This document shows, piece after piece, positions 1 to 7,503 of a stretch of DNA of 11,326 nucleotides. The notes beneath the pieces were generated by a model. That model was not told where the DNA came from. It ran no database searches and worked only from the letters and a program-made list of their open reading frames with translations. Source of the DNA: CAZEUZ01 sp964515805 (lineage in GTDB: Bacteria > Pseudomonadota > Gammaproteobacteria > Pseudomonadales > Cellvibrionaceae); assembly GCA_964515805.1 (NCBI GenBank), contig CAZEUZ010000057.1, positions 1 to 11,326 of the forward strand. The letters run 5' to 3'. The position numbers were made by a program, and so were the translations under genes. Numbering within the stretch: position 1 is the stretch's first letter; the number at the start of each line of letters is the position of its first letter.

Positions 1-280
1 GACCTTCATGAACTACCAACAATCGCCACTTTCGCGGCGATAATTGTTCGGCCACAGCCTGTCCTTGTAAGTCTGTAAATAATAACTGCGGCTGTTTTAG
101 CAAAACCAAACCATTGACACGCAACTCAATGGGTGACAAATAGCGAGGAGTTGTTATTTTATGATAGAACAACATCCATAAAATGGTAATAAAGACTACA
201 CACGCAACAACTGTTAACCAAATACCCCGTTTTTGCCCTTGAGTGTGATTCACTTGACCGTCAGTCACTTCAGTATCCAT
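1..280 (-). CDS. SCO1/SenC-like oxidase assembly protein, N-terminal part (cut by window edge)
   Basis: An open frame of 93 codons starts at the ATG at 278-280 and runs off the left edge without a stop. The visible protein has a short polar N-terminus, then one hydrophobic segment at about residues 20-37 (IWLTVVACVVFITILWMLF), which looks like an uncleaved membrane anchor. After it comes a region (LSPIELRVNGLVLLKQPQ, then FTDLQGQ and RKWRLLVV) that resembles the start of the thioredoxin-like domain of SCO1/SenC copper chaperones for cytochrome c oxidase. The CxxxC copper-binding motif would lie just beyond the edge and cannot be checked. The 'KWRLLVVHEG' end is less typical than the usual KW-x-L-x-FFG, so a divergent SCO relative is possible. 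It lies 43 nt downstream of cyoE, as SCO genes commonly do. No clear Shine-Dalgarno precedes the ATG, and no other in-frame start lies in the gap. The function rests on weak similarity plus neighbourhood. Confidence 0.62.
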   Translation of the reverse strand, partial: MDTEVTDGQVNHTQGQKRGIWLTVVACVVFITILWMLFYHKITTPRYLSPIELRVNGLVLLKQPQLLFTDLQGQAVAEQLSPRKWRLLVVHEG

Positions 281-323
281 AGTAATGGTGGTTAGTGTGT
301 TATATACCGGTTCATTATTTTAG

Positions 324-1220
324 CTAAAGACCAGAGGACAAAAAATAATGGTCCAACAACATCACTACAAACAACGCCATCAAATAAACAATAGAATATC
401 TAAACGTATCCATGGCGGCATTCGGCTGCTTGCCTATTAACAACACGATACTCCAGTAGATAAAACCACTACCGAGGATTACAGCTCCCAGCAAATAAAC
501 CCAACCAAACATGCCTGTAGCAAAAGGCAGTAAAGTAACCACAAACATGATAAGCGTATATAACATGATATGGAGTTTGGTGTAACGTTCGCCATGAGTT
601 ACTGGCAACATGGGGATATCGGCACTGGCGTATTCGTCTTTACGATGCACTGCCAATGCCCAGAAATGAGGTGGTGTCCAGGCAAAAATAATCAACACTA
701 ACAGTAATCCATGACCATGGATTTCACCAGTTACCGCAGTCCAACCAAGTAACGGCGGCGCTGCACCGGCGATACCCCCAATAACGATATTCTGGGGCGT
801 AGCCCGTTTTAAAAACAACGTATAGACCAAGGCATAACCTATCAAGCAGGCCAGTGTTAGCCAAGTGGTTGTTAGGTTGGTGAAGGTGAGTAAAGTTGCC
901 GTACCCAGAATACCGAGGATCAGAGCAAATAACAGCGCTTGTTGCGGTTGTACACGGCCTTTGACAATAGGACGATTAGAAGTCCGGCGCATTTTTTGAT
1001 CGATATGTCGATCGACGATATGGTTGATAACGGCGGCGCTGCCGGCGCAAAAGGCAATACCCAAATTGCCAAACAACATAATTTGCCAAGGAACCAGGCC
1101 TGGAGTCGCCAGCAACATACCAATAACTGATGTCAGCAGCATTAGCGCAACGACTTTGGGCTTACAAAGCTCCAAATAGTCCTTCCAGCGGAAACTTACG
1201 TCGTTTACAACCTCTGGCAC
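324..1220 (-). CDS. cyoE: Protohaem IX farnesyltransferase (haem O synthase)
   Basis: This is a UbiA-family polytopic membrane prenyltransferase that adds a farnesyl group to haem B to make haem O, the cofactor (or haem A precursor) of haem-copper terminal oxidases. The protein is 298 residues, the normal family length, with about nine hydrophobic segments. The first Asp-rich site is N66-x3-D70-x3-D74 (in VINHIVDRHID) followed by RTSNRP. The second is around D195/D201 in HRKDEYASADIPMLPVTHG. ATPQNIVIGGIAGAAPPLLGW and FAWTPPHFWALA are diagnostic. The start is a GTG at 1220: the upstream frame is closed by TAA eight codons earlier, and the next Met (residue 27) is inside the first membrane helix. 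A weak AGAGA sits 7 nt ahead of the GTG. The start lies inside a degenerate repeat. It is 73 nt from glmS and is probably co-transcribed with the SCO-like gene. It resembles the Pseudomonas cox-cluster type (RW-[RK]-DYLEL-x-KPKVV) rather than the cyoABCD-linked type, an inference from remembered sequences. Confidence 0.95.
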   Translation of the reverse strand: MPEVVNDVSFRWKDYLELCKPKVVALMLLTSVIGMLLATPGLVPWQIMLFGNLGIAFCAGSAAVINHIVDRHIDQKMRRTSNRPIVKGRVQPQQALLFALILGILGTATLLTFTNLTTTWLTLACLIGYALVYTLFLKRATPQNIVIGGIAGAAPPLLGWTAVTGEIHGHGLLLVLIIFAWTPPHFWALAVHRKDEYASADIPMLPVTHGERYTKLHIMLYTLIMFVVTLLPFATGMFGWVYLLGAVILGSGFIYWSIVLLIGKQPNAAMDTFRYSIVYLMALFVVMLLDHYFLSSGL

Positions 1221-1314
1221 TTTACAGTCTCTGATATTTTACAACCTCTAATACTCTTTTCAAACTCTAATACAATGTCACTCTACAGTCATGTTATTCT
1301 ACAGTCACTGATTT
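1204..1314. repeat. Degenerate ~17-nt tandem-like repeats across the glmS-cyoE junction
   Basis: On the + strand the 12-mer tttacaacctct occurs exactly at 1204-1215 and 1238-1249, with a 10/12 copy (tttacagtctct) at 1221-1232 between them, so three copies sit at an exact 17-nt spacing. A weaker copy (ttttcaaactct) is at 1257-1268. The 9-mer ctctaatac recurs at 1246-1254 and 1265-1273. The 10-mer tctacagtca occurs at 1282-1291 and 1298-1307, the latter inside the last codons of glmS. On the coding strand each unit reads about AGAG(G)-TTGTAAA. The last unit forms the GTG start and first codons of cyoE. No function is known to me. Confidence 0.7.
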
Positions 1315-3132
1315 CGCCAAGTTCCTCGGCTGGTCGATATCTGTGCCTTTGAATACAGCGACATGATAAGACAGTAACTGAAGTGGTAAGGTGTATATAA
1401 GGGGTGCAAGATACTCGGACACAGGTGGCAATGTAATAATCGTACATTCGTCTGTTGCCGTAAATTCATGGTCTCTATCAGTAAAAACCAGCAAACGGCC
1501 GCCACGGGCTTGCACCTCTTCAAGATTGGACTTTAATTTATCCAGCAGTTCATTATTGGGGGCTACTGCAATGATCGGCATATCACTGTCGACTAATGCC
1601 AAAGGTCCATGCTTTAGCTCTCCCGCCGGATAGGCCTCAGCGTGAATGTAAGAGATTTCTTTTAGTTTCAGGGCGCCTTCCATAGCAACGGGATATTGAA
1701 CGCCCCTGCCGAGAAAAAGTGCATGATGTTTTTCTATGAAATTTTCGCTGACTTTTTCAATTGCTTTATCTAAAGAGAGTACTTGCTCACACAGGTTGGG
1801 AAGATCGTGCAATGCACTGATGATTTGCTCTTCTTTATCCGCCGTTAACCCGTTCCTGCGCCCCAATGCGATAGTCAATAACTGTAACGCTATTAGCTGG
1901 GTAGTAAATGCCTTAGTTGAAGCAACACCAATTTCCGGACCGGCTTCAGTCATTAACATTAAATCTGATTCACGTACAAGAGAGCTATTGGCAACGTTAC
2001 AAATGACTAAACTCGCCAAATAACCAATTTCTTTGGCTTTGCGCAAAGCCGCCAAGGTATCAGCCGTTTCTCCCGATTGAGAAATAGTGACAAATAGGCT
2101 GTCAGGTTGAACGCAGGTTTTACGGTAGCGAAATTCACTGGCTACTTCTATATTGCAGGGAATATTGCTCCAGTCTTCCATCCAATACTTAGCCACTAAA
2201 CCTGCATGGTAGCTGGTTCCGCAGGCAATAATTTGGACGTGTTTGACGCGGTCAAAAATATCGGTAGCTGCTACGCCAAAGGCATTTTCTAATAATTTTT
2301 CCTTGCCAATTCTGCCATTTAACGTTCGCTTTAACACCGCGGGTTGTTCAAAAATTTCTTTGAGCATGTAGTGCCGGTATTCGCCACGATCAGCAGACTG
2401 CTCTTTATCTGACAGCACGGTACTTTCGCGAACCGCAGATTCACCATCGGCGGTAAAAATATTGATATTATCGGCACTAATTTCAGCAACATCACCTTCT
2501 TCCAAGTAGATGAAACGATCAGTAACCTGACGTAGCGCCAACTGATCCGAAGCGATGAAGTTTTCTTCAATGCCCAATCCAATCACTAAAGGGCTGCCGC
2601 TACGAGCGGCGATTATACGGTCTGGCTCACTACTATCGATAACACCTAATGCATAAGCTCCTTCGCATTCGCCGATAGTTTTTTGCACAGCGTTTAACAG
2701 ATCGTGGCCTTGCTGCCGGTAGCTATCGACCAGATGAACAATCACTTCCGTATCGGTTTGTGAGATAAAGTGATATCCCTTAGCTATCAATGACTCGCGC
2801 AACTCATTGTGATTTTCAATAATACCGTTGTGGACCAATGCAATGGTATTAGAAAAGTGTGGATGGGCATTATCACGACTGGGTTTACCATGAGTTGCCC
2901 AGCGGGTGTGGGCAATACCAACATAACCCTTTAAAGGAGATTGATGAATAGCCTCTTCAAGATTACTGACTTTTCCTGCTTCTTTGCGAATAGCTATATC
3001 ATATCCGCCGCTGGTTTTCTCGATGACCGCTACACCGGCTGAGTCATAACCTCTATATTCCAGACGCCTCAATCCTTCAACTAAAATGCCGGTCACATTG
3101 CGTTGGGTAATAGCGCCGACTATGCCGCACAT
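1294..3132 (-). CDS. glmS: Glutamine--fructose-6-phosphate aminotransferase (isomerizing)
   Basis: This enzyme makes glucosamine-6-phosphate from fructose-6-phosphate and glutamine in the cytoplasm, the committed step to UDP-GlcNAc for peptidoglycan and LPS. The 612 residues match the usual ~610. The N-terminal class II glutaminase domain begins MCGIVGAI, with Cys2 exposed as nucleophile after Met removal, followed by HTRWATHG (75-82), HNGIIEN (101-107) and the TDTE loop (126-129). Two SIS sugar-isomerase domains follow: CGTSYHAG (304-311) and SQSGETADT (351-359) in the first; MEGALKLKEISYIHAEAYPAGELKHGP (484-510) in the second, with E492 and H508 matching the isomerase acid/base residues. 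The C-terminus AKSVTVE carries the Schiff-base Lys (K607). ATG is preceded by GAGAGAAAGG with AAAGG at 3136-3140, 3 nt from the start. It follows glmU by 26 nt, so the two are probably one transcript. No glmS ribozyme or GlmZ-type leader fits in this gap. Confidence 0.98.
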   Translation of the reverse strand: MCGIVGAITQRNVTGILVEGLRRLEYRGYDSAGVAVIEKTSGGYDIAIRKEAGKVSNLEEAIHQSPLKGYVGIAHTRWATHGKPSRDNAHPHFSNTIALVHNGIIENHNELRESLIAKGYHFISQTDTEVIVHLVDSYRQQGHDLLNAVQKTIGECEGAYALGVIDSSEPDRIIAARSGSPLVIGLGIEENFIASDQLALRQVTDRFIYLEEGDVAEISADNINIFTADGESAVRESTVLSDKEQSADRGEYRHYMLKEIFEQPAVLKRTLNGRIGKEKLLENAFGVAATDIFDRVKHVQIIACGTSYHAGLVAKYWMEDWSNIPCNIEVASEFRYRKTCVQPDSLFVTISQSGETADTLAALRKAKEIGYLASLVICNVANSSLVRESDLMLMTEAGPEIGVASTKAFTTQLIALQLLTIALGRRNGLTADKEEQIISALHDLPNLCEQVLSLDKAIEKVSENFIEKHHALFLGRGVQYPVAMEGALKLKEISYIHAEAYPAGELKHGPLALVDSDMPIIAVAPNNELLDKLKSNLEEVQARGGRLLVFTDRDHEFTATDECTIITLPPVSEYLAPLIYTLPLQLLSYHVAVFKGTDIDQPRNLAKSVTVE

Positions 3133-3158
3133 AAGCCTTTCTCTCTCATTGACAATGT

Positions 3159-4541
3159 CTACTTTTCAGTTACGTTTTTCTTTTTTGGCCGCTGCCAATT
3201 TTTTATATGACGCTGCTGTACGCGCGTTATCACCAACTCCTCGGCATCAATGTCTTTATTGACGGTGGACCCGGCGCCAACCGTTGAGTCGTGTTTGATT
3301 GTTAACGGAGCCACTAACGCACTGTTAGAGCCGATAAAAACATTGTCGCCTATGATGGTTTTCGACTTATTAGCACCGTCATAATTACAAGTTATCGTAC
3401 CAGCCCCGACATTGACATTGACGCCTAATTCAGAGTCGCCGACATAACTCAAATGATTAACTTTGCTGCCAACGCCGATGTTTGATGCCTTAGTTTCGAC
3501 AAAATTTCCAATCTTAGCTGCTCGGCCCAAATTTGTCTTCGGGCGTAATCTGGCAAAGGGTCCAACGACGCAGTCGCTATCAATATGGCTTTCTTCAATG
3601 ACACTGTTGGCAAAGATAGTTGTATTATCGCCAATGACGCTATTTTTTACTGTTACATTGGGACCGATTGCCACGTTATCACCGAGGACGATTGTCCCCT
3701 CAAAAACACAATTGATATCGATGACAACATCGCGACCAATCGTTATGCGGCCGCGGCAGTCGAACCGTTGGGGATCGAATAAAGTTACCCCTTTATGCAT
3801 CAACTCTTCCGCTTGGAGGCGCTGGTATTCGCGCTCTAATTGGGACAATTGCAAACGGTTATTTACACCCTGTACTTCCCAGGCATTAGCTACCTGCTCA
3901 GTAGCAACAACTACCTTGTCGGCATTAGCTATGGCAATAATGTCGGTCAAATAATATTCTCCCTGAGCATTATCGTTACTTAACATTGGCAACCAACGTT
4001 TCAGTTGAGAACCCGTAGCAGCCATGACGCCGGTATTGACTTCATTTATAGCAACCTGAGTTGCGGTAGCATCTTTTTGTTCGACAATCCCTACCACTTC
4101 ATCACTATCATTTCTCAGTATGCGCCCGTAACCTGTGGGGTCATCGAGAACAATGGTTAGCAATGCCATCGTCTTATCGTCAACTCTTGCTGTGAGCTTT
4201 AGTAGTGTCTCGGTACGTATTAAAGGGACATCACCACATAAAATCAGTGCTGTTGCGTCGTCCTGTAAATAAGGTAGGGCCTGCATGACTGCATGCCCTG
4301 TGCCAAGCTGTTCCCGCTGCTCGACGTAATCGACACCCTGAGAAAACTGCTGCTTTATTTGATCTGCACCGTGACCAACTATTACGGTTGGTGGTGCTTT
4401 GGTTAATTCAGTAGCTGTCTCGATAACATGGGCGAGGAGTGGCTGACCTCCAATTGGGGCGAGTACTTTAGGGTAATTAGACATCATTCTCGTGCCTTTA
4501 CCAGCAGCAAGGATAACAACATTTATCACTGTATTTTCCAT
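3159..4541 (-). CDS. glmU: Bifunctional GlcN-1-P acetyltransferase / GlcNAc-1-P uridyltransferase
   Basis: This cytoplasmic enzyme acetylates glucosamine-1-phosphate and couples it to UTP, giving UDP-GlcNAc. From the ATG at 4541 it has 460 residues. The N-terminal nucleotidyltransferase has LAAGKGTRM (11-19) with K25, QLGTGHA (79-85), GDVPL (103-107), NAQGEYYLTD (191-200) and N227. The C-terminal left-handed beta-helix of hexapeptide repeats starts near residue 252 and holds H363, Y366 and N377 in VNHLSYVGD and NVGAGTITCNYDGA, the acetyltransferase residues at the same numbers as in E. coli. That exact numbering is why I chose 4541 over the in-frame ATG at 4577, which would add 12 residues (MATLPILNSTIQ). 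Neither start has a good Shine-Dalgarno, so the choice is not certain. The gene follows atpC and precedes glmS by 26 nt; the DeoR-type glmR found between glmU and glmS in Pseudomonas is absent. Confidence 0.96.
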   Translation of the reverse strand: MENTVINVVILAAGKGTRMMSNYPKVLAPIGGQPLLAHVIETATELTKAPPTVIVGHGADQIKQQFSQGVDYVEQREQLGTGHAVMQALPYLQDDATALILCGDVPLIRTETLLKLTARVDDKTMALLTIVLDDPTGYGRILRNDSDEVVGIVEQKDATATQVAINEVNTGVMAATGSQLKRWLPMLSNDNAQGEYYLTDIIAIANADKVVVATEQVANAWEVQGVNNRLQLSQLEREYQRLQAEELMHKGVTLFDPQRFDCRGRITIGRDVVIDINCVFEGTIVLGDNVAIGPNVTVKNSVIGDNTTIFANSVIEESHIDSDCVVGPFARLRPKTNLGRAAKIGNFVETKASNIGVGSKVNHLSYVGDSELGVNVNVGAGTITCNYDGANKSKTIIGDNVFIGSNSALVAPLTIKHDSTVGAGSTVNKDIDAEELVITRVQQRHIKNWQRPKKKNVTEK

Positions 4542-4625
4542 TTGGATCGTGCTATTTAAAATTGGCAATGTGGCCATTCAACAGAAATGGTAAAAACAGT
4601 TTGGCATCGCCTTAAGAATTATTAT

Positions 4626-5051
4626 TTACTTACCCATTTTTTTACGTATTGACTGCAATGTCCGTAATTGTGCGGCTGCTTCGGCTAGCCGTGCAGCTGC
4701 CGATGAATAGTCAAAATCACCTGTCTGGTTGACCAATTCCTTCTCGGCAGCAGCTTTTGCTTCCAAAGCGGCCGCCTCATCCATATCGCCAGCGCGCAGA
4801 ACGGAGTCTGCAAGTATCGTTACTTTATAGGGCTGTACCTCTAGGTAACCACCTGAGACGTAGTAAATATTTTCATCGCCCTTCTGCTCTTTCAACCTTA
4901 CAGGACCTGGCTTTAAGCGGGTTAACAGAGGAGCATGACCGTAATAAATACCAAGATCGCCCTCACTGCCAGCAGCCACAATCATCTCCACTAATCCCGA
5001 AAATATTTGCTGCTCAGCACTAACGATGTCGCAGTGGAATGTCATTGGCAT
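4626..5051 (-). CDS. atpC: F1Fo ATP synthase subunit epsilon
   Basis: Epsilon is the central-stalk subunit that joins gamma to the c-ring and can inhibit ATP hydrolysis through its C-terminal helices. At 141 residues it is family length. The N-terminal beta-sandwich (about 1-86) starts MPMTFHCDIVSAEQQIFSG and includes GDLGIYYGHAPLLTRLKPG and YYVSGGYLEVQP. The C-terminal helical hairpin (about 90-138) is Ala- and Glu-rich and ends RTLQSIRKKMGK. A second ATG lies two codons in, but the M-x-MTFH form matches relatives. GGCGG lies 7 nt upstream of the start. It is the last atp gene, 52 nt after atpD. No hairpin-plus-T-run terminator follows in the 84 nt before glmU, which suggests read-through into glmU and glmS. 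Confidence 0.97.
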   Translation of the reverse strand: MPMTFHCDIVSAEQQIFSGLVEMIVAAGSEGDLGIYYGHAPLLTRLKPGPVRLKEQKGDENIYYVSGGYLEVQPYKVTILADSVLRAGDMDEAAALEAKAAAEKELVNQTGDFDYSSAAARLAEAAAQLRTLQSIRKKMGK

Positions 5052-5103
5052 AACTTTACCGCCTATTTATTCTCGTCACCAAGTCTGTATTTAAATGGCT
5101 TTA

Positions 5104-6501
5104 TCAGAGTGATTTAGCTCTTTCAACTGCCTCATCGATACTACCGACCATATAAAAAGCCTGTTCTGGAAGCTGATCATATTCACCTTCGAGTATAGAT
5201 TTGAAGCCGCGTATTGTTTCTTTAAGCGAGACATATTTGCCTGGAGAACCCGTAAATACTTCCGCCACATGGAATGGTTGAGATAGGAAACGCTCAATTT
5301 TACGCGCTCGACTCACTGCTTGCTTATCTTCCTCCGACAGCTCATCCATACCCAAGATAGCGATAATATCTTTCAATTCTTTGTAGCGCTGTAGCACTGC
5401 CTGTACGCCTCGCGCCACATCGTAATGTTCATGACCGATGATCAGTGGATCCAACTGACGAGAAGTTGAATCTAGCGGATCAACTGCCGGATAAATCCCT
5501 TTGGCGGCGATATCCCGGCTGAGCACTACCGTGGAATCCAAGTGCGCAAATGTAGTCGCAGGTGAGGGGTCGGTCAAGTCATCAGCTGGTACGTAAACCG
5601 CTTGTATTGATGTAATCGATCCTGTCTGAGTGGAGGTAATACGTTCTTGCAGCACACCCATTTCCTCAGCCAGTGTCGGCTGATATCCTACAGCGGATGG
5701 CATGCGCCCCAGGAGGGCAGACACTTCGGTACCGGCCAGTGTGTAGCGATAAATATTATCGATGAAAAGCAAAACATCACGTCCTTCGTCACGAAATTTC
5801 TCAGCCATAGTCAGGCCTGTCAAGGCTACCCTAAGACGGTTTCCTGGCGGCTCATTCATCTGACCATAGACCATCGCAACCTTAGACTTTTCAAAATCCT
5901 GTACGTTAATAACGCCGGCTTCCTGCATTTCGTGATAAAAGTCATTGCCTTCGCGAGTACGCTCACCAACCCCTGCAAATACAGATAATCCACTGTGTTC
6001 AGTGGCAATATTATTAATAAGTTCCATCATGTTAACGGTTTTACCGACACCTGCCCCACCGAATAGGCCGACCTTACCACCTTTGGCAAAGGGACAGACC
6101 AAATCGATAACCTTAATGCCAGTCTCCAGCAATTCTTCAGAAGCTGCGAGCTCGTCATAGGCAGGCGCTTTACGGTGAATAGGCATTCGCTCTTGTTCGC
6201 CAATATCACCGACTTCATCGATGGGGTTACCGAGCACATCCATAATGCGACCCAAAGTTTCTTTACCCACGGGAACAGAAATAGGTGCATTGGTATTACT
6301 GACTCTTAAACCACGTTTGACACCCTCAGAAGCTCCCATCGCGATAGTACGAACAACACCATCACCCAGCTGCTGTTGGACCTCGAGGGTGAGATTTTTA
6401 TCTTCAACTTTAAGTGCGTCGTAAACCTTGGGCACTACGTCGCGGGGAAATTCCACATCAATAACAGCGCCAATAATTTGCACAATACGTCCGTCACTCA
6501 T
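5104..6501 (-). CDS. atpD: F1Fo ATP synthase subunit beta (catalytic)
   Basis: Beta carries the three catalytic nucleotide sites of F1 and makes ATP from ADP and phosphate. The 465-residue protein is full length. It shows Walker A GGAGVGKT (148-155), the catalytic Glu in GER (179-181, E180), Walker B LLFIDN (244-249) followed by IYRYTLAGTEVSALLGRMPSAVGYQPTL, and the intact DELSEED lever (386-392) that contacts gamma. The N-terminal barrel begins MSDGRIVQIIGAVIDVEF and the end is MVGSIDEAVERAKSL. An AGAGGA lies 7 nt upstream of ATG. It is separated from atpG by 83 nt of AT-rich sequence with no visible gene and no convincing terminator. Nothing odd is seen in the protein. Confidence 0.99.
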   Translation of the reverse strand: MSDGRIVQIIGAVIDVEFPRDVVPKVYDALKVEDKNLTLEVQQQLGDGVVRTIAMGASEGVKRGLRVSNTNAPISVPVGKETLGRIMDVLGNPIDEVGDIGEQERMPIHRKAPAYDELAASEELLETGIKVIDLVCPFAKGGKVGLFGGAGVGKTVNMMELINNIATEHSGLSVFAGVGERTREGNDFYHEMQEAGVINVQDFEKSKVAMVYGQMNEPPGNRLRVALTGLTMAEKFRDEGRDVLLFIDNIYRYTLAGTEVSALLGRMPSAVGYQPTLAEEMGVLQERITSTQTGSITSIQAVYVPADDLTDPSPATTFAHLDSTVVLSRDIAAKGIYPAVDPLDSTSRQLDPLIIGHEHYDVARGVQAVLQRYKELKDIIAILGMDELSEEDKQAVSRARKIERFLSQPFHVAEVFTGSPGKYVSLKETIRGFKSILEGEYDQLPEQAFYMVGSIDEAVERAKSL

Positions 6502-6584
6502 CTCCGAGTCCTCTGAAAACTAGTCTAAAAAAATTCTTGTATATGGCCATTAATGTATAGCTCTATATATTTGTTACATCCAAA

Positions 6585-7451
6585 TTAAGAAACAGCCGCT
6601 GCACCACCAACGATTTCCGACAGCTCTTGGGTGATGGCAGCTTGGCGTGCCTTGTTATATACCAACTGTAGATTATCGATGAGATCTCCGGCGTTATCGG
6701 TAGCGTTTTTCATCGCTATCATGCGTGCCGCCTGCTCACAGGCGGCATTCTCAATAACTGCTTGATAAACTTGAGATTCAATATAACGCACCAATAATCC
6801 CTCAAGTATACTCTCTGCGCTGGGCTCATAAATATAGTCCCAGGAGTACTGCTTCAGTTTCTCATCCTCGTCCGGCAACAGTGGCAGCAGTTGATTAACG
6901 AATGGCACTTGCAGCATAGTATTGATAAACTCATTAGCGACCACAAACAAACGGTCAATCTTACCTTCGGAATAAGCATCTAACATCACTTTAACGCAGC
7001 CGATGAGTCTGGATAACGAAGGCTCTTCGCCTACGTCGCGGACAGTAGACACTATATTGCCCCCGTACCGATTGAAGAAACTTATTCCTTTTCCTCCTAT
7101 CAGACAAAAGTCTATCTCTACACTCTGATCAGACCACTCTTTTATTGCTCTGACAGCTGTTTTAAACACATTGACATTGAGGCCACCACAGAGACCTCTA
7201 TCTGTTGAAACGATAATAAAGCCCACTCGTTTTACGGCTCGTTCAATCAAATATGCATGCTTGTATTCGGGCTTGGAATTAGCAATGTGCCCCATTACAG
7301 CGCGAATACGTTTTGAGTAGGGCTTGCCAATCTCCATACTCTCTTGGACTTTTCGCATTTTACTAGCGGCTACCATTTCCATCGCACTGGTAATTTTTTG
7401 CGTGCTTTTAATGCTCGAGATCTTTGTGCGTATCTCTTTACCACCTGCCAT
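6585..7451 (-). CDS. atpG: F1Fo ATP synthase subunit gamma
   Basis: Gamma is the rotating central shaft inside the alpha3beta3 hexamer and transmits c-ring rotation to the catalytic sites. The 288 residues fit the family. The N-terminal helix (MAGGKEIRTKISSIKSTQKITSAMEMVAASKMRK) and C-terminal helix (about residues 240-283, with MIAMKNATDNAGDLI and YNKARQAAITQELSEIVGGAAA) form the coiled-coil shaft. Between them lies the Rossmann-like domain with STDRGLCGGLN. ATG is preceded by AGAGGG at 7457-7462, 5 nt away, a good ribosome site. The gap to atpA is 52 nt. Confidence 0.98.
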   Translation of the reverse strand: MAGGKEIRTKISSIKSTQKITSAMEMVAASKMRKVQESMEIGKPYSKRIRAVMGHIANSKPEYKHAYLIERAVKRVGFIIVSTDRGLCGGLNVNVFKTAVRAIKEWSDQSVEIDFCLIGGKGISFFNRYGGNIVSTVRDVGEEPSLSRLIGCVKVMLDAYSEGKIDRLFVVANEFINTMLQVPFVNQLLPLLPDEDEKLKQYSWDYIYEPSAESILEGLLVRYIESQVYQAVIENAACEQAARMIAMKNATDNAGDLIDNLQLVYNKARQAAITQELSEIVGGAAAVS

Positions 7452-7503
7452 ATTGGCCCTCTGTTTCTTGCTCTATTGACTGTTTATTACACCAATCAGA
7501 AAC

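Noticed and set aside
3463..3954. 163-residue open frame on the + strand inside glmU, and a similar 165-residue one inside atpH.
   Set aside because: They are antisense shadows of strongly conserved genes, with low-complexity composition and no recognisable motifs.
4546..4580. Possible sigma70-like promoter before glmU: TTGAAT, 16 nt, TTAAAT on the coding strand.
   Set aside because: Each hexamer matches only 4 of 6 and the predicted transcript start would fall a few bases before the ATG at 4541. It is too weak in AT-rich DNA to annotate.
4542..4625. Terminator after atpC.
   Set aside because: The only candidate, GGCGATGCC near 4603-4612, has a 3-bp stem and is not followed directly by a T-run.
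6502..6584. AT-rich 83-nt atpG-atpD gap with a small inverted repeat (tatag-ct-ctata, around 6557-6568).
   Set aside because: The stem is only 5 bp of A/T-rich pairs with no following T-run on the coding strand close enough to act as a terminator. No small gene is visible.
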